Assembly (NCBI RefSeq): GCF_002285285.1
Contig: NZ_NSJF01000006.1
Location: 1 to 64,000, forward strand
Length of the DNA stretch: 64,000 nt
DNA from: Vandammella animalimorsus
Lineage (GTDB): Bacteria; Pseudomonadota; Gammaproteobacteria; Burkholderiales; Burkholderiaceae_C
Reading direction: 5' to 3'
Position 1 is the stretch's first letter. Every line of letters begins with the position of its first letter. The position numbers and the translations under genes are program-made. Shown piece after piece: positions 49,264 through 58,115 of this stretch. Under the pieces are notes generated by a model, which did no database searches, had not been told where the DNA came from, and was given only the letters and a program-made list of their open reading frames with translations.

Positions 49264-49269
49264 ATTATA
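49264..49269 (-). promoter_or_regulatory. -10 box of rpsO
   Basis: On the minus strand the sequence reads TGGCTATAATTGCG. The hexamer is a perfect TATAAT, 86 bases before the rpsO start, in an AT-richer patch. No good -35 hexamer is seen at 17 bases. The gap 49178-49431 is divergent, between rpsO and yggS. Confidence 0.6.
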
Positions 49270-49383
49270 GCCAGACTCTGCGCCCTTTCGCCCTTTGGAT
49301 GCCAGATACAGCCAGACGCCCCTGCCCACAGCGGATGACTCAGCCCCGACGCCATGCGCATGCCGAGACCGCCCTGCCCCACC

Positions 49384-49389
49384 TACAAT
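49384..49389 (+). promoter_or_regulatory. putative -10 box of yggS
   Basis: TACAAT, followed by CGGCGGCG, ends 42 bases before the yggS ATG. It shows the same TAxAATCG pattern as the words before dapC, tgt and in the accD leader. A -35 box is not clear. Confidence 0.4.
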
Positions 49390-49431
49390 CGGCGGCGTTT
49401 CTGCTCCCACGCCTTGACCGGCCTCTCTGCC

Positions 49432-50163
49432 ATGCCTTCTTCCGATGCCCTGCCGCCTGCCCAGCTGCAGATGCAGCGCAATCTTGCCAACATGCGGCAG
49501 CGCATTGCCGCTGCCTGCGCCCGCGCCGGACGTGATCCATCGCAAGTGCGCCTGCTGCCAGTGAGCAAAACGGTGCCCGCCGAGCAGTTGCGCCTGGCCT
49601 ATGCCGCTGGCTTGCGCACATTAGGCGAGAACAAGGTGCAGGAGGCCTACGGCAAATGGCAGGCACTGGACGACCTGCCCGGGCTGCGCTGGAGCATCAT
49701 CGGCCACTTGCAAAGCAACAAGGCGCGCCAGGTGGCCCAGTTTGCCGATGAGTTCCAGGCCCTGGACAGCCTGCCGCTGGCGCAGGAGCTCGATCGCCGC
49801 CTGCAGCAGCACGGCCGCAGCCTGGACGTGCTGGTGCAGGTCAACACTTCGGGAGAGGCCAGCAAGTTCGGCCTGCCCGCCAGTGAAGTGCCGCGCTTTG
49901 TGCAGCAGCTGGCGCCGTTTTCCGCGCTGCGCGTGCGCGGTCTGATGACGCTGGCCATGCCCAGCAGCGACGCTACGCTGGTGCGCGGCTGCTTCGTGCA
50001 GTTGCGCCAGTTGTTGGAGCGTTTGCAGCAGGAGACGGCCCTGGGCGCGCAGCTCAGCGAGCTATCCATGGGCATGTCGGGCGATTTTGAGTGGGCCATC
50101 GAGGAAGGCGCCACCATCGTGCGCATTGGCCAGGCCATCTTCGGCGCCCGCCCCAGCGCCTGA
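49432..50163 (+). CDS. yggS: PLP homeostasis protein YggS (PROSC family)
   Basis: This 243-aa TIM-barrel protein binds pyridoxal phosphate and buffers its level without known catalytic activity. The PLP Lys lies in LLPVSKTVPAEQLRLAYAAG near residue 39. RTLGENKVQEAYGKW, WSIIGHLQSNKARQV and LSMGMSGDFEWAIEEGATIVRIGQAIFG are family hallmarks. The ATG at 49432 gives MPSSDALPPAQLQMQRNL; an in-frame start at 49354 would add 26 residues of unlikely sequence. It is divergent from rpsO and not beside proC or pilT as in some genomes. Confidence 0.93.
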   Translation: MPSSDALPPAQLQMQRNLANMRQRIAAACARAGRDPSQVRLLPVSKTVPAEQLRLAYAAGLRTLGENKVQEAYGKWQALDDLPGLRWSIIGHLQSNKARQVAQFADEFQALDSLPLAQELDRRLQQHGRSLDVLVQVNTSGEASKFGLPASEVPRFVQQLAPFSALRVRGLMTLAMPSSDATLVRGCFVQLRQLLERLQQETALGAQLSELSMGMSGDFEWAIEEGATIVRIGQAIFGARPSA

Positions 50164-50198
50164 CTAGGGTCTAGGGTCGCGCCCCTGCGCATCACGCC

Positions 50199-51485
50199 AT
50201 GAACCAGCTTCTGCCTCGCGCTGCCGCCATCCGCGTATTCCTACTGTTTGCGCTGGTGTATCTGCTCTCGATGCTGGTGCGGGCCGTCACCGCCACGCTG
50301 GCGCCAGAGCTCAGCGCCAGCTTCGCGCTGGACTCTGGCGCCCTGGGGCTGCTGGCCGGCAGTTATTTCATCGGCTTTTGCCTGATGCAAATCCCGCTGG
50401 GCATTTGCCTGGACCGCTTCGGCCCGCCGCGCACTGCCGTGGCTTTCCTCTGCGTGGCATTGCTGGGCGGCGCCATGACGGCGGCGGCCCAGACTTTCCC
50501 TCAGATGCTGTTGGGCCGAACGCTGCTGGGCCTGGGGCTGGCCGCCGGCCTGATGGCGCCGCTGACGGCCTACCGCCGCTGGTACAGCCCGGCGGCTCAG
50601 GTGCGCGCCAACGCCTGGATGCAAATGGTCGGCGCGCTGGGCATGTTGCTCTCCACCTTGCCCGTGCAATGGCTGCTGCCGCAGCTGGGCTGGCGCGGCG
50701 TGTTCTGGGCCTGGTGCGGCGTGGGCGCGCTGGCGTTGTTGGGCCTGCTGTTGGGCCTGCCGCGCTGGTCGGCATCGGGCAGCGTGCTGGCCCCGCCCGG
50801 CGTGGGCGCGCCGGCCTCGGTGCTGGACATTCTCAAAGGCTACGGCGTGGTGCTGCGCAATCGCCGCTTCATCAACGTCGCCCCGCTGGCCTTTTTCGGC
50901 TATGGCGGGCTGTTTGCCATCCTGACACTCTGGGCCGGCCCCTGGCTGCGCGATGTTTCCGGGCAAACGGCCGAGCAGGCTGCCGCCGGCCTGCTGGGCA
51001 TCAACACCGCCATGATGTTGGCCTTTTTTGCCTGGGGCCTGGTGGCCGCGCCGCTGGAGCGACGCGGCCTGCAACTGGAGTCGTTGACGCTGGGCACCAT
51101 GCTGCTGGGCCTGCTGGTGCTGCCTTGGGTCGTCTGGCAGGGCGCGGACAGCCGCTGGCCGCACTGGGCGGCTTACTGCCTGAGCCTGACCGGTTTTTCT
51201 CTGGTGCAGCCCAAGCTGGCCCAGCAATTCCCCAGCCAGTTGGCCGGGCGAGCGCTGACGGCCTTCAATCTGGTGATCTTCACAGGCACCTTCTTCGTGC
51301 AATGGGGCCTGGGCCTGGCCATTGACCTGCTGCAAACGCTGGGCTGGTCGCAGCCGGCGGCCTACCAGGGCGCGATGCTGCTGCTGTGGCTGTGCAAGCT
51401 GTTGGCGCTGGGCTGGTTCCTGCGGCGGCACCTGCCACCCGCACGGCCCAACGCCGGGCCGGACGAGCACGCACAGCGCGTATGA
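50199..51485 (+). CDS. major facilitator superfamily transporter
   Basis: This 428-aa membrane protein has 12 predicted helices and the MFS intracellular motif LDRFGPPRTAV after helix 2. The start AAAIRVFLLFALVYLLSMLVRAVTATLAPEL is typical of CynX/NarK-like or sugar-phosphate-type MFS members. Its substrate is unknown. It ends 63 bases before the EIIA gene. In many Burkholderiales gshB, for glutathione synthetase, stands at this place upstream of the PTS genes, so the position may have been taken over or gshB lies elsewhere. Confidence 0.8.
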   Translation: MNQLLPRAAAIRVFLLFALVYLLSMLVRAVTATLAPELSASFALDSGALGLLAGSYFIGFCLMQIPLGICLDRFGPPRTAVAFLCVALLGGAMTAAAQTFPQMLLGRTLLGLGLAAGLMAPLTAYRRWYSPAAQVRANAWMQMVGALGMLLSTLPVQWLLPQLGWRGVFWAWCGVGALALLGLLLGLPRWSASGSVLAPPGVGAPASVLDILKGYGVVLRNRRFINVAPLAFFGYGGLFAILTLWAGPWLRDVSGQTAEQAAAGLLGINTAMMLAFFAWGLVAAPLERRGLQLESLTLGTMLLGLLVLPWVVWQGADSRWPHWAAYCLSLTGFSLVQPKLAQQFPSQLAGRALTAFNLVIFTGTFFVQWGLGLAIDLLQTLGWSQPAAYQGAMLLLWLCKLLALGWFLRRHLPPARPNAGPDEHAQRV

Positions 51486-51548
51486 TCGGCGCAACGCTTG
51501 CGCTTTGCACAGCCCTTGCACGCCCGCGATTTCCCCCAGCCATTCCCC

Positions 51549-51980
51549 ATGCCCGCCTGCCGCATCCTGATCGTCGCCCACACCCCCCTGGCCAATGCCC
51601 TGAAGGCCTGCGCCGCCCATGTGCTGGCCGAGCTGGCACAGGACGTGCTGACGCTGGACGTACAGCCCACGCACGACACCGCCTGGGGCCTGGCACAGGC
51701 GCCTGCCCTGCTGGGCGCATCGCAAACGCCCGTGCTGCTGCTCACCGACGTGGTGGGCGCAACCCCTTACCACGTGGCCTGCGCGCTGCAGCAATGGTGT
51801 GCCGCGCATGGCATTAGCGCCCAGGTGCTGACCGGCGCCAACCTGCCCATGCTGCTGCGCAGCCTGACCTACCGCCACGAGCCGCTGCCCGTGCTGCTCG
51901 AGCGCGCCCAAAGCGGCGGCGTGCAAGGCATTGCCGCCGTGCCCAGCGCGGCCCCATCACCCAGCCCAGCCTCCGCATGA
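51549..51980 (+). CDS. mannose/fructose-type PTS EIIA protein
   Basis: This 143-aa protein resembles the soluble EIIA of the mannose PTS family. It has the phosphorylated His in ILIVAHTPLANAL at residue 11 and the signature LLLTDVVGATPYHVACAL. It ends in an Ala/Pro/Ser tail. The start at 51549 fits the family and is preferred to an in-frame start 51 bases upstream. Its stop overlaps the HPr start. No EIIB or EIIC is present in the window, so it likely acts in regulation rather than sugar import, as in other Burkholderiales. Confidence 0.9.
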   Translation: MPACRILIVAHTPLANALKACAAHVLAELAQDVLTLDVQPTHDTAWGLAQAPALLGASQTPVLLLTDVVGATPYHVACALQQWCAAHGISAQVLTGANLPMLLRSLTYRHEPLPVLLERAQSGGVQGIAAVPSAAPSPSPASA

Positions 51981-52246
51981 TTCAAACCACCGCCACCATC
52001 GTCAACAAATTGGGCCTGCACGCACGGGCCTCCGCCAAGCTGACCAAGCTGGCCAGCAGCTTTCCGTGCCAGGTGTGGATGGCGCGCAACGGGCGCCGCA
52101 TCAACGCCAAAAGCATCATGGGCGTGATGATGCTGGCTGCCGGCCAAGGGGCACAGGTGCAGCTCGAAACCGAAGGCGAACAAGAAGAACAGGCCATGCA
52201 AGCTCTGCTGGAGCTGATTGCCGACCGCTTTGGCGAAGGCGAATGA
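51977..52246 (+). CDS. ptsH: phosphocarrier protein HPr
   Basis: This 89-aa protein passes phosphate from enzyme I to EIIA. His15 in KLGLHARASAKL is the phosphorylation site. Ser46 in NAKSIMGVMMLAA is at the position used by HPr kinase in other groups. Length and the ATGA overlap with the EIIA gene are as expected, and the next gene codes for enzyme I. Confidence 0.96.
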   Translation: MIQTTATIVNKLGLHARASAKLTKLASSFPCQVWMARNGRRINAKSIMGVMMLAAGQGAQVQLETEGEQEEQAMQALLELIADRFGEGE

Positions 52247-52323
52247 GCGGCGCCTCACAGCCGCCGCCAGCGGGCACGGTCGGCAAGGCCGACGCGGCAC
52301 ATTTTGAGGAGAGGAGAACACGC

Positions 52324-54252
52324 ATGAAACCACCCATCCAAGGCATCGCCGTCTCAAGCGGCATCGCCATTGGCCGGGCCTTGCTGCTGGGCAAGGAGCC
52401 ACTGCCCGTGCAGCACTACCTGGTCGGCAAGGCCCAGGTGGCGCGCGAGCTGCAGCGCCTGGAAAAAGGCTTTGCCCTGGCCATCGGCGAGCTGCGCCGC
52501 GTGCAGCACAGCATTGCCGAAGACCCGGCCTCCAGCGATCTGCACGCGCTGCTGGACGTGCACGCCATGCTGCTGGAGGACGAGGCGCTGCAGCAAGGCG
52601 CTGCCGCCTTTGTGCGCCAGCGCCGCTACAACGCCGAGTGGGCGCTGATGCAGCAACTGGCCCAGTACGCGCGCGAGTTCGACGCCATGGACGACGACTA
52701 CCTGCGCGAGCGCAAAACCGATCTGGAGCAGCTCGTCGCCCGCGTCGTGCAATGCATTCAGGCGCAGGATCGGCAAGGTCGCGGCCAGGCCGCTGCACCG
52801 CCGCCGGGCGCCTTGGGCGCGGCCCTCAGCAGCATCCAACAAACTCAGGCCACTCTCAAGGCCCCAACGCCTCAGGCAACTCAACAAAATCCACAACAGG
52901 CCAGTCAGAGCCACCCAACAGCAGAAGACTTGCCGCTGATCGTCGTCGCCCACGAACTGGCTCCGGCGGACATGCTGCACTTTCGGCAAAACATCTTTGC
53001 CGGCTTCGTCGTCGACACCGGCGGCACCACTTCACACACCGCCATCGTTGCGCGCAGCCTGGACATCCCCGCCGTAGTCGGCGCCAAAGATGCCACCAGC
53101 CGCGTCACCCAGGACTGTCTGCTGATCGTCCATGCCGATGCTGGCCAGGTCATCGTCAACCCCGATGCCGCCACCCTGGCGTACTACCGCCAGCTGCAGC
53201 AGCAGCTGCAACAGGTGCGCCAGCGCCGCCAGCGCCTGCGCTACACCCCGGCCATCACCCACGATGGCCAGGGCATCGAGCTGCTGGCCAACATCGAGCT
53301 GCCCGGCGACTGCGCCGCCGCGCTGAACAACAGCGCTGTTGGGGTTGGACTGTTCCGCAGCGAGTTTCTCTTCATGGGGCGACAAGGCACATTGCCCGAC
53401 GAGCAGGAGCAATACCGCGCCTACCGCGACGCCATGCTGGCCATGCAAGGCCTGCCCGTGACCATCCGCACCGTCGACATCGGCGCGGACAAGGCGCTGG
53501 ACGGCCAGGCCGTCAGCCGCCAGACTCAAGAGCACTCCGCGCTGGGGCTGCGCGCCATCCGCTGGAGCCTGGCCAGCCCGGCCATGTTCCGCACCCAGCT
53601 GCGCGCGTTGCTGCGCGCCGCAGTGCACGGGCCGCTGCGCATCCTCTTCCCGATGCTGGGCCAGCGGCAGGAAATCCAGCAGGCGCTGAACCAGCTGGAG
53701 CTGGCCCGCGAGGAGTTGCGCGCCAGTCAGACGCCATTCGGCCCCGTGCTGGTGGGCGCGATGATCGAGGTGCCCGCCGCCGCGCTGACCATCGACCAGT
53801 TCCTGCAGCACTTCGACTTCGTCTCCCTGGGCACCAACGACCTGACGCAATACACCCTGGCCGTGGACCGCGCCGACGAATCCGTGGCCCATTTGTTCGA
53901 CGCCACCCACCCGGCCGTGCTGCAACTGATTGCCCACGTCATCCAGCGCTGCCAGGCGCGCGGCAAGCCCGTCTGCGTCTGCGGCGAAATCGCCGGCGAG
54001 CCCGAGCTGACCGAGCTGCTGCTGGGCCTGGGGCTGCGCTCCTTCTCCATGCACCCGGCGCAAATCCTGGCCGTCAAAGAGCGCATCCTGCTGGCCAACA
54101 CCCAGGCCCTGCAGCCCTGGGCCCGCAGCGTGCTGCAGGCCGAAGACCCCAAGGCCCTGCTGCAACAAAGCCCTTGCAACGGACCTGAGGCCGCGCCGCT
54201 GCAGCCCCGCAGCGCCCACCCCTGCCCAGAGCCCACGGCGCTCAACGCATAG
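52324..54252 (+). CDS. ptsI: PTS enzyme I with an inserted low-complexity linker
   Basis: This 642-aa phosphotransferase takes phosphate from PEP and gives it to HPr. The N-terminal swivel domain has the phospho-His in DTGGTTSHTAIVARSLDIPAVVGA at residue 238, while E. coli has it near residue 189. The shift is explained by an insert of about 50 Gln/Pro/Ala/Thr-rich residues at about 149-200. The PEP-binding barrel shows GLFRSEFLFMGR, VTIRTVDIGADKAL, FVSLGTNDLTQYTLAVDR and VCGEIAGEPELT with the catalytic Cys. The C-terminus is about 40 residues longer than usual. Shine-Dalgarno GAGGAGAGG precedes the ATG at 52324, 77 bases after ptsH. Confidence 0.95.
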   Translation: MKPPIQGIAVSSGIAIGRALLLGKEPLPVQHYLVGKAQVARELQRLEKGFALAIGELRRVQHSIAEDPASSDLHALLDVHAMLLEDEALQQGAAAFVRQRRYNAEWALMQQLAQYAREFDAMDDDYLRERKTDLEQLVARVVQCIQAQDRQGRGQAAAPPPGALGAALSSIQQTQATLKAPTPQATQQNPQQASQSHPTAEDLPLIVVAHELAPADMLHFRQNIFAGFVVDTGGTTSHTAIVARSLDIPAVVGAKDATSRVTQDCLLIVHADAGQVIVNPDAATLAYYRQLQQQLQQVRQRRQRLRYTPAITHDGQGIELLANIELPGDCAAALNNSAVGVGLFRSEFLFMGRQGTLPDEQEQYRAYRDAMLAMQGLPVTIRTVDIGADKALDGQAVSRQTQEHSALGLRAIRWSLASPAMFRTQLRALLRAAVHGPLRILFPMLGQRQEIQQALNQLELAREELRASQTPFGPVLVGAMIEVPAAALTIDQFLQHFDFVSLGTNDLTQYTLAVDRADESVAHLFDATHPAVLQLIAHVIQRCQARGKPVCVCGEIAGEPELTELLLGLGLRSFSMHPAQILAVKERILLANTQALQPWARSVLQAEDPKALLQQSPCNGPEAAPLQPRSAHPCPEPTALNA

Positions 54253-54430
54253 CCGCGTCGCGCCCGAGCAGCCCTGCTGCGCTGCCAAGTGATGCCTTGG
54301 TTACTGCCGGCCAGCGCTTTTTGCGTTGCAATGGCGCGCTTTTTCTTTGAACAGCCTCTTGCAGCAGGCCACTTGCGCACCGCAAGCAACCTGCCTGTAC
54401 CGCCATCCCCAACCCACAAGGAGCCCACCC

Positions 54431-55417
54431 ATGCACGCATGGCTTTGCAGCGACCCATCCGGCCCAGAAAAACTGCAGTGGCAGCAGCAGCCCACGCCCA
54501 GCCCCGGCAAGGGCCAGGCGCTGGTGAGCATCCACGCCGCCAGCCTGAACTTCCCCGATCTGCTGATCGTGCAGAACAAATACCAGATCAAGCCGCCCCT
54601 GCCCTTCGTGCCTGGCTCGGAATACGCCGGCGTGGTCGAAGCCATCGGCGAAGGCGTGCAGCATCTGCGGCCCGGCCAGCGCGTGGCGGCTCTGAGCGGC
54701 ACGGGCGGCTTTGCCACGCACACCCTGGTCGATGCCAAGCTGTGCATGCCGCTGCCCGATGCCTTCAGCTTCGAGGATGCGGCCGCCTTCATCATGACCT
54801 ACGCCACCTCCCACCACGCGCTGATCGACCGCGGCGCACTGCAGCCCGGCGAGACCGTGCTGGTGCTGGGCGCAGCCGGCGGCGTGGGCACAGCGGCAAT
54901 CCAGATCGCCAAGGCCCAGGGCGCCCGGGTCATCGCCGCAGCCTCCAGCGCCGAGAAATGCGCCCTGTGCGAGCAGATCGGTGCCGATGCCAGCATCAAC
55001 TACCAGGAGCAGGACCTGCGCGAAGCGCTCAAGACGCTGACCGACGGCAAGGGCCCGGACGTGATCTACGACCCCGTAGGCGGCCCATGGGCCGAGCCGG
55101 CCTTTCGCTCCATCGCCTGGCGCGGGCGCTATCTGGTGATCGGCTTTGCCGCCGGCCCCATCCCCGCGCTGCCGCTGAACCTGCCGCTGCTCAAGGGCGC
55201 GTCCATCGTCGGCGTGTTCTGGGGCGCCTTCAGCCAGAAAGAGCCGGCCGCCAACGCCGCCATGCTGCAGCAGCTGGCCCAGTGGTATCAGCAGGGCAAG
55301 ATCAAGCCCGTGATCGACGCCACCCTGCCCATGCGCGAGCTGCCCCAGGCTTACGCCCGCATGGGCCAGCGCAACGTGCGCGGCAAACTGGTGCTGGTCA
55401 ACGACGCGCAGGAGTGA
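54431..55417 (+). CDS. NADPH:quinone oxidoreductase (zinc-free MDR family)
   Basis: This 328-aa protein is a second MDR-family enzyme. A GroES-like N-terminal domain (ALVSIHAASLNFPDLLIVQNKYQIKPPLPFVPGSEYAGVVEA) is followed by the Rossmann motif LVLGAAGGVGTAAIQIAKAQGARVIAAASS. Zinc ligands are absent. Shine-Dalgarno AAGGAG at 54418-54423 supports the ATG at 54431. It follows ptsI after 178 bases with no gene. The family reduces quinones or other enones, but the physiological substrate is not evident. Confidence 0.88.
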   Translation: MHAWLCSDPSGPEKLQWQQQPTPSPGKGQALVSIHAASLNFPDLLIVQNKYQIKPPLPFVPGSEYAGVVEAIGEGVQHLRPGQRVAALSGTGGFATHTLVDAKLCMPLPDAFSFEDAAAFIMTYATSHHALIDRGALQPGETVLVLGAAGGVGTAAIQIAKAQGARVIAAASSAEKCALCEQIGADASINYQEQDLREALKTLTDGKGPDVIYDPVGGPWAEPAFRSIAWRGRYLVIGFAAGPIPALPLNLPLLKGASIVGVFWGAFSQKEPAANAAMLQQLAQWYQQGKIKPVIDATLPMRELPQAYARMGQRNVRGKLVLVNDAQE

Positions 55418-55618
55418 CCCGCCACAGCGCACTGCCCCCCCCCGCCTGCGCGATGGCAGCGCAGGTGGAAATGGGTATCCAGGCCCAACAGCAGCCCAAG
55501 CAAAACAGGCGCAAAAGATGCCGAAACTTGACCGCACTGATTTCTGAATGGTGGCAGTACCTGTTTTTGCTTGGCACTTCAATCAGTTAGCATGTGATAA
55601 GCACATGTTTGCTTTCTA
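55418..55618. other. intergenic stretch before repeat copy B
   Basis: The 394-base gap between the quinone oxidoreductase and lemA holds no gene. After a small GC hairpin (CCTGCGC and GCGCAGG, near 55445-55466) it is AT-richer, and the second part is occupied by the repeat at 55619-55782. Confidence 0.6.
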
Positions 55619-55782
55619 AGAGCCTGTTCAAAGTCTCGGCGCGAGCGGGCAAAAAGTGGTTTGGGATGGGCTGCAAGGCACAAAACGCAGCCATAGCTAG
55701 GGCTATTGGCGAGGCTTTGCAACGCAGCAGACCGCCCAAATCCACTTTCTTGCCAGCCCTGCAGAGACGGTGAACATGCTCT
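55619..55782. repeat. full-length 164-bp palindromic repeat element, copy B
   Basis: It has the same length as copy A at 5449-5612 and shares most positions. The left terminus is AGAGCCTGTTCAAAGTCT and the right is the diverged AGACGGTGAACATGCTCT. The central GCCATAGC arm pairs with GCTATTGGC. It ends 29 bases before the lemA start and may hold part of its promoter or leader. Confidence 0.92.
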
Positions 55783-55811
55783 AAGCCCCAGTACCATTTT
55801 TGGAGAAAGAC

Positions 55812-56411
55812 ATGAAAGGTTTGAGCGGTATCGCGATTGTCATTGCCCTGATTGCCGCATTGGCGGCGCTTGCCATTCCTGGCTACAACCGCTTGCAGGG
55901 GCTGGACGAGGATGTCAATGCACGCTGGTCGGAGGTGGTGAGCCAGTACCAGCGCCGTGCCGATCTGGTGCCGAATCTGGTTGAGACCGTCAAGGGCTAT
56001 GCGCGCCACGAGGAAGCGGTGTTCACGCAGGTGACCCAGGCGCGCGCCAAGGTCGGCAGCGTGACGCTCACTCCGGAGATGCTGGGCGACGAGGCGGCAA
56101 TGCAGCGCTTCCAGCAGGCGCAGGGCGAGCTGACCTCCGCCCTGTCGCGTTTGCTGGTGGTGGCGGAGAATTACCCCGAGCTCAAGGCCAATACCAATTT
56201 CGAGAATCTGATGACCCAGCTTGAAGGCACGGAGAACCGCATCACCACGGCGCGCCGCAACTATATCGAGGGCGTGCAGGCCTTCAATACTGCAGTACGC
56301 ACCTTCCCCACCAGCCTGATTGCGCGCCTGGCCGGCTTGTCGCGCCGCGCGCAGTTCACGGTCGAGAACGAGGCGGGGATTTCCACCGCGCCGCAAGTGC
56401 AGTTCAACTGA
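55812..56411 (+). CDS. LemA family protein
   Basis: This 199-aa protein has an N-terminal membrane helix (IAIVIALIAALAALAIPGYNRL) and the LemA helical domain: DEDVNARWSEVVSQYQRRADLVPNLVETVKGYARHE and TQLEGTENRITTARRNYIEGVQAFNTAVRTFP are conserved. Shine-Dalgarno GGAGAAAG supports the ATG at 55812. Function is unclear. LemA is regularly next to TPM-domain genes, as here, and its stop overlaps the next start by one base. Confidence 0.93.
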   Translation: MKGLSGIAIVIALIAALAALAIPGYNRLQGLDEDVNARWSEVVSQYQRRADLVPNLVETVKGYARHEEAVFTQVTQARAKVGSVTLTPEMLGDEAAMQRFQQAQGELTSALSRLLVVAENYPELKANTNFENLMTQLEGTENRITTARRNYIEGVQAFNTAVRTFPTSLIARLAGLSRRAQFTVENEAGISTAPQVQFN

Positions 56412-57370
56412 TGCGACACATGTTGCGCGCCCTTTTCCTGGGGCTGGCCTTTTGCGCGGCAGCGGTATTTGCCGTGCCCGCCGATAGTCTCAAGCTCGAC
56501 GCTCCAGTGGTGGATCAGGCGGGCGTGATCGCGCCACAGGCCGAGCGCGAACTCAATGCGCTTTTGCGCAGCTGGCATGCCCAGGGCTTGATGCAGGGCG
56601 CGGTGGTCCTGGTCGATTCCACTGACGGCATGGATGTGTTCGATTACGCCATGCAGCTTGGCAAACGCTGGCAGCTTGGCGACAAGGCGCGCGACAATGG
56701 CCTGCTGCTGCTCGTGGCCGTCAATGACCGCAATCTGCGCATCGTCACCGGCAGCGGCATCGAAGGCGTGCTGCCCGACATTTCTGCAAAGAAAATCATC
56801 CGCGAAGACATCACCCCCTATTTCCGCAACGGCAACTACGCAGGCGGCGTGCGCGCCGGGCTGGAAGCGGCGGCGCAACGTTTGCAAGCCGATCCGCAGG
56901 TGCAGGCGGAAATGGTGGCCGCCGATCGCCAAACGGCATCGTCCGGCCCCGCCGCATCGGCCCACCCCGATGTGCGCCTTTTGGGCCTGTTGCCGATCTT
57001 TTTCATTCTTATCTTCGCCACGAGCATGCTGCGACGCAAAAACGCTGTGGCGCGCGGTCTGTCCGGCCTTGCCGCCGGCGGCTTTGCCGGCATCATCACC
57101 TGGCAGATCACCCATGTCTTGCTGCTCGCGCTGGGCATGGCGCTCTATTTCGGGCTGGCTTTTTCCCGCAGCAGCGACACGCGCGCCACGCGCCGTCGCC
57201 ACAGACGCGATGACGATGATGGCAACGACTGGTTCAGCGGCGGCTTCGGGGGAGGCTTTGGGGGAGGCTTTGGGGGAGGAGGCTTCGGCGGCGGCTTTGG
57301 AGGCGGAGGCGGTGGTTACAGCGGCGGCGGCGGCAGTTTTTCCGGCGGCGGCGCCGGCGGATCCTGGTAA
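56411..57370 (+). CDS. TPM-domain membrane protein (YgcG family)
   Basis: This 319-aa protein has a signal peptide (residues 1-21, cleaved after AAAVFA), then a TPM domain (LDAPVVDQAGVIAPQAERELNALLRSW, then DNGLLLLVAVNDRNLRIVTGSGIEGVLPD) on the outer side of the membrane. Two membrane helices follow at about residues 190-208 and 218-255, and then a basic/acidic segment. The C-terminal 80 residues are almost pure Gly/Phe/Ser, ending SGGGAGGSW, typical of this family. It is coupled to lemA and probably works with it in envelope maintenance, but the role is unproven. Confidence 0.9.
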   Translation: MRHMLRALFLGLAFCAAAVFAVPADSLKLDAPVVDQAGVIAPQAERELNALLRSWHAQGLMQGAVVLVDSTDGMDVFDYAMQLGKRWQLGDKARDNGLLLLVAVNDRNLRIVTGSGIEGVLPDISAKKIIREDITPYFRNGNYAGGVRAGLEAAAQRLQADPQVQAEMVAADRQTASSGPAASAHPDVRLLGLLPIFFILIFATSMLRRKNAVARGLSGLAAGGFAGIITWQITHVLLLALGMALYFGLAFSRSSDTRATRRRHRRDDDDGNDWFSGGFGGGFGGGFGGGGFGGGFGGGGGGYSGGGGSFSGGGAGGSW

Positions 57371-57379
57371 GGAGCAGCA

Positions 57380-57886
57380 ATGGCGATGCAACAATCCCTC
57401 TCGCGCACCCTGCGCAGCCTCACCAGCGCCCCCTGGCAGCACCGTTGGCTCAACGACAAAGCCATGCACAAGCTGGAAAGTGTGCTGGCCGAAGCCGAGC
57501 GCGGCCACAGCGGCGAAATTCGTCTGCTCATCGAGCGCCATTTGCCCCTGAGCGTGGCCTGGCATCAGGACGTGCGCACGCGCGCCGAAGACTGCTTCGC
57601 CCATTTGCGCGTGTGGGATACCGCCGCGCGCAGCGGCGTGCTTGTCTACGTCAATCTTGCACAGCGGCGGCTGGAAATCGTCGCCGATCGCGGCATCAGC
57701 GCCGTGGTCACGCAAGCGCGCTGGCAAGCGCTGTGCGACGCAGCGCTGGATGTCATGCGCAGCGGCCAATATGTCCGCGCCCTGAGCCAGCTCCTGGAAA
57801 ACATCGGCGCGGAGATGCGCACGCATTACGGCATGCCCGACGACCCGCACGGCAACGAGCTGCCCAACCGCATCGAAACAAGATAG
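57380..57886 (+). CDS. soluble TPM-domain protein
   Basis: This 168-aa protein carries a second TPM domain (GHSGEIRLLIERHLPL, then GVLVYVNLAQRRLEIVADRGISAVV, then YVRALSQLLENIGAEMRTHYGMPDD) without a signal peptide or clear membrane helix. It starts 9 bases after the first TPM gene, forming a three-gene lemA-TPM-TPM unit seen in many Burkholderiales. The gap to anmK (57887-58115) has short repeated GGCCCAAAG words and a terminator serving anmK. Confidence 0.87.
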   Translation: MAMQQSLSRTLRSLTSAPWQHRWLNDKAMHKLESVLAEAERGHSGEIRLLIERHLPLSVAWHQDVRTRAEDCFAHLRVWDTAARSGVLVYVNLAQRRLEIVADRGISAVVTQARWQALCDAALDVMRSGQYVRALSQLLENIGAEMRTHYGMPDDPHGNELPNRIETR

Positions 57887-58068
57887 GCCTCAACGTGCAC
57901 GTTTTTTGGCTTGGGGCTTGGCAGGCTTTGGGGGCCCATTGGCCCTGGCCTGCCAAAGCAACTGGCCTGCTTCAAAGCCTGTTCAAGGCTTCGGCTCCAA
58001 GGCCCAAAGGCCCAAAGCAGGCTTGGGGCTTGTTGAAATTTGGTTTGCACAGTGCAAAACCGCGCCAC

Positions 58069-58107
58069 AAAAAACCCAAGGCCGCGCTTTGACAAGCGCA
58101 AGGCCTT
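58069..58107 (-). terminator. rho-independent terminator of anmK
   Basis: On the minus strand AAGGCC and GCGCTT stems (58078-58107) fold over a 4-base loop with a 2-base bulge and are followed by TTTTTT at 58069-58074. It begins 8 bases after the anmK stop. Confidence 0.8.
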
Positions 58108-58115
58108 GAAGGCGC

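Noticed and set aside
57236-57330. Short GGC/TTT-type repeated units
   Set aside because: They encode the Gly/Phe-rich tail of the TPM protein, which is normal for that family.
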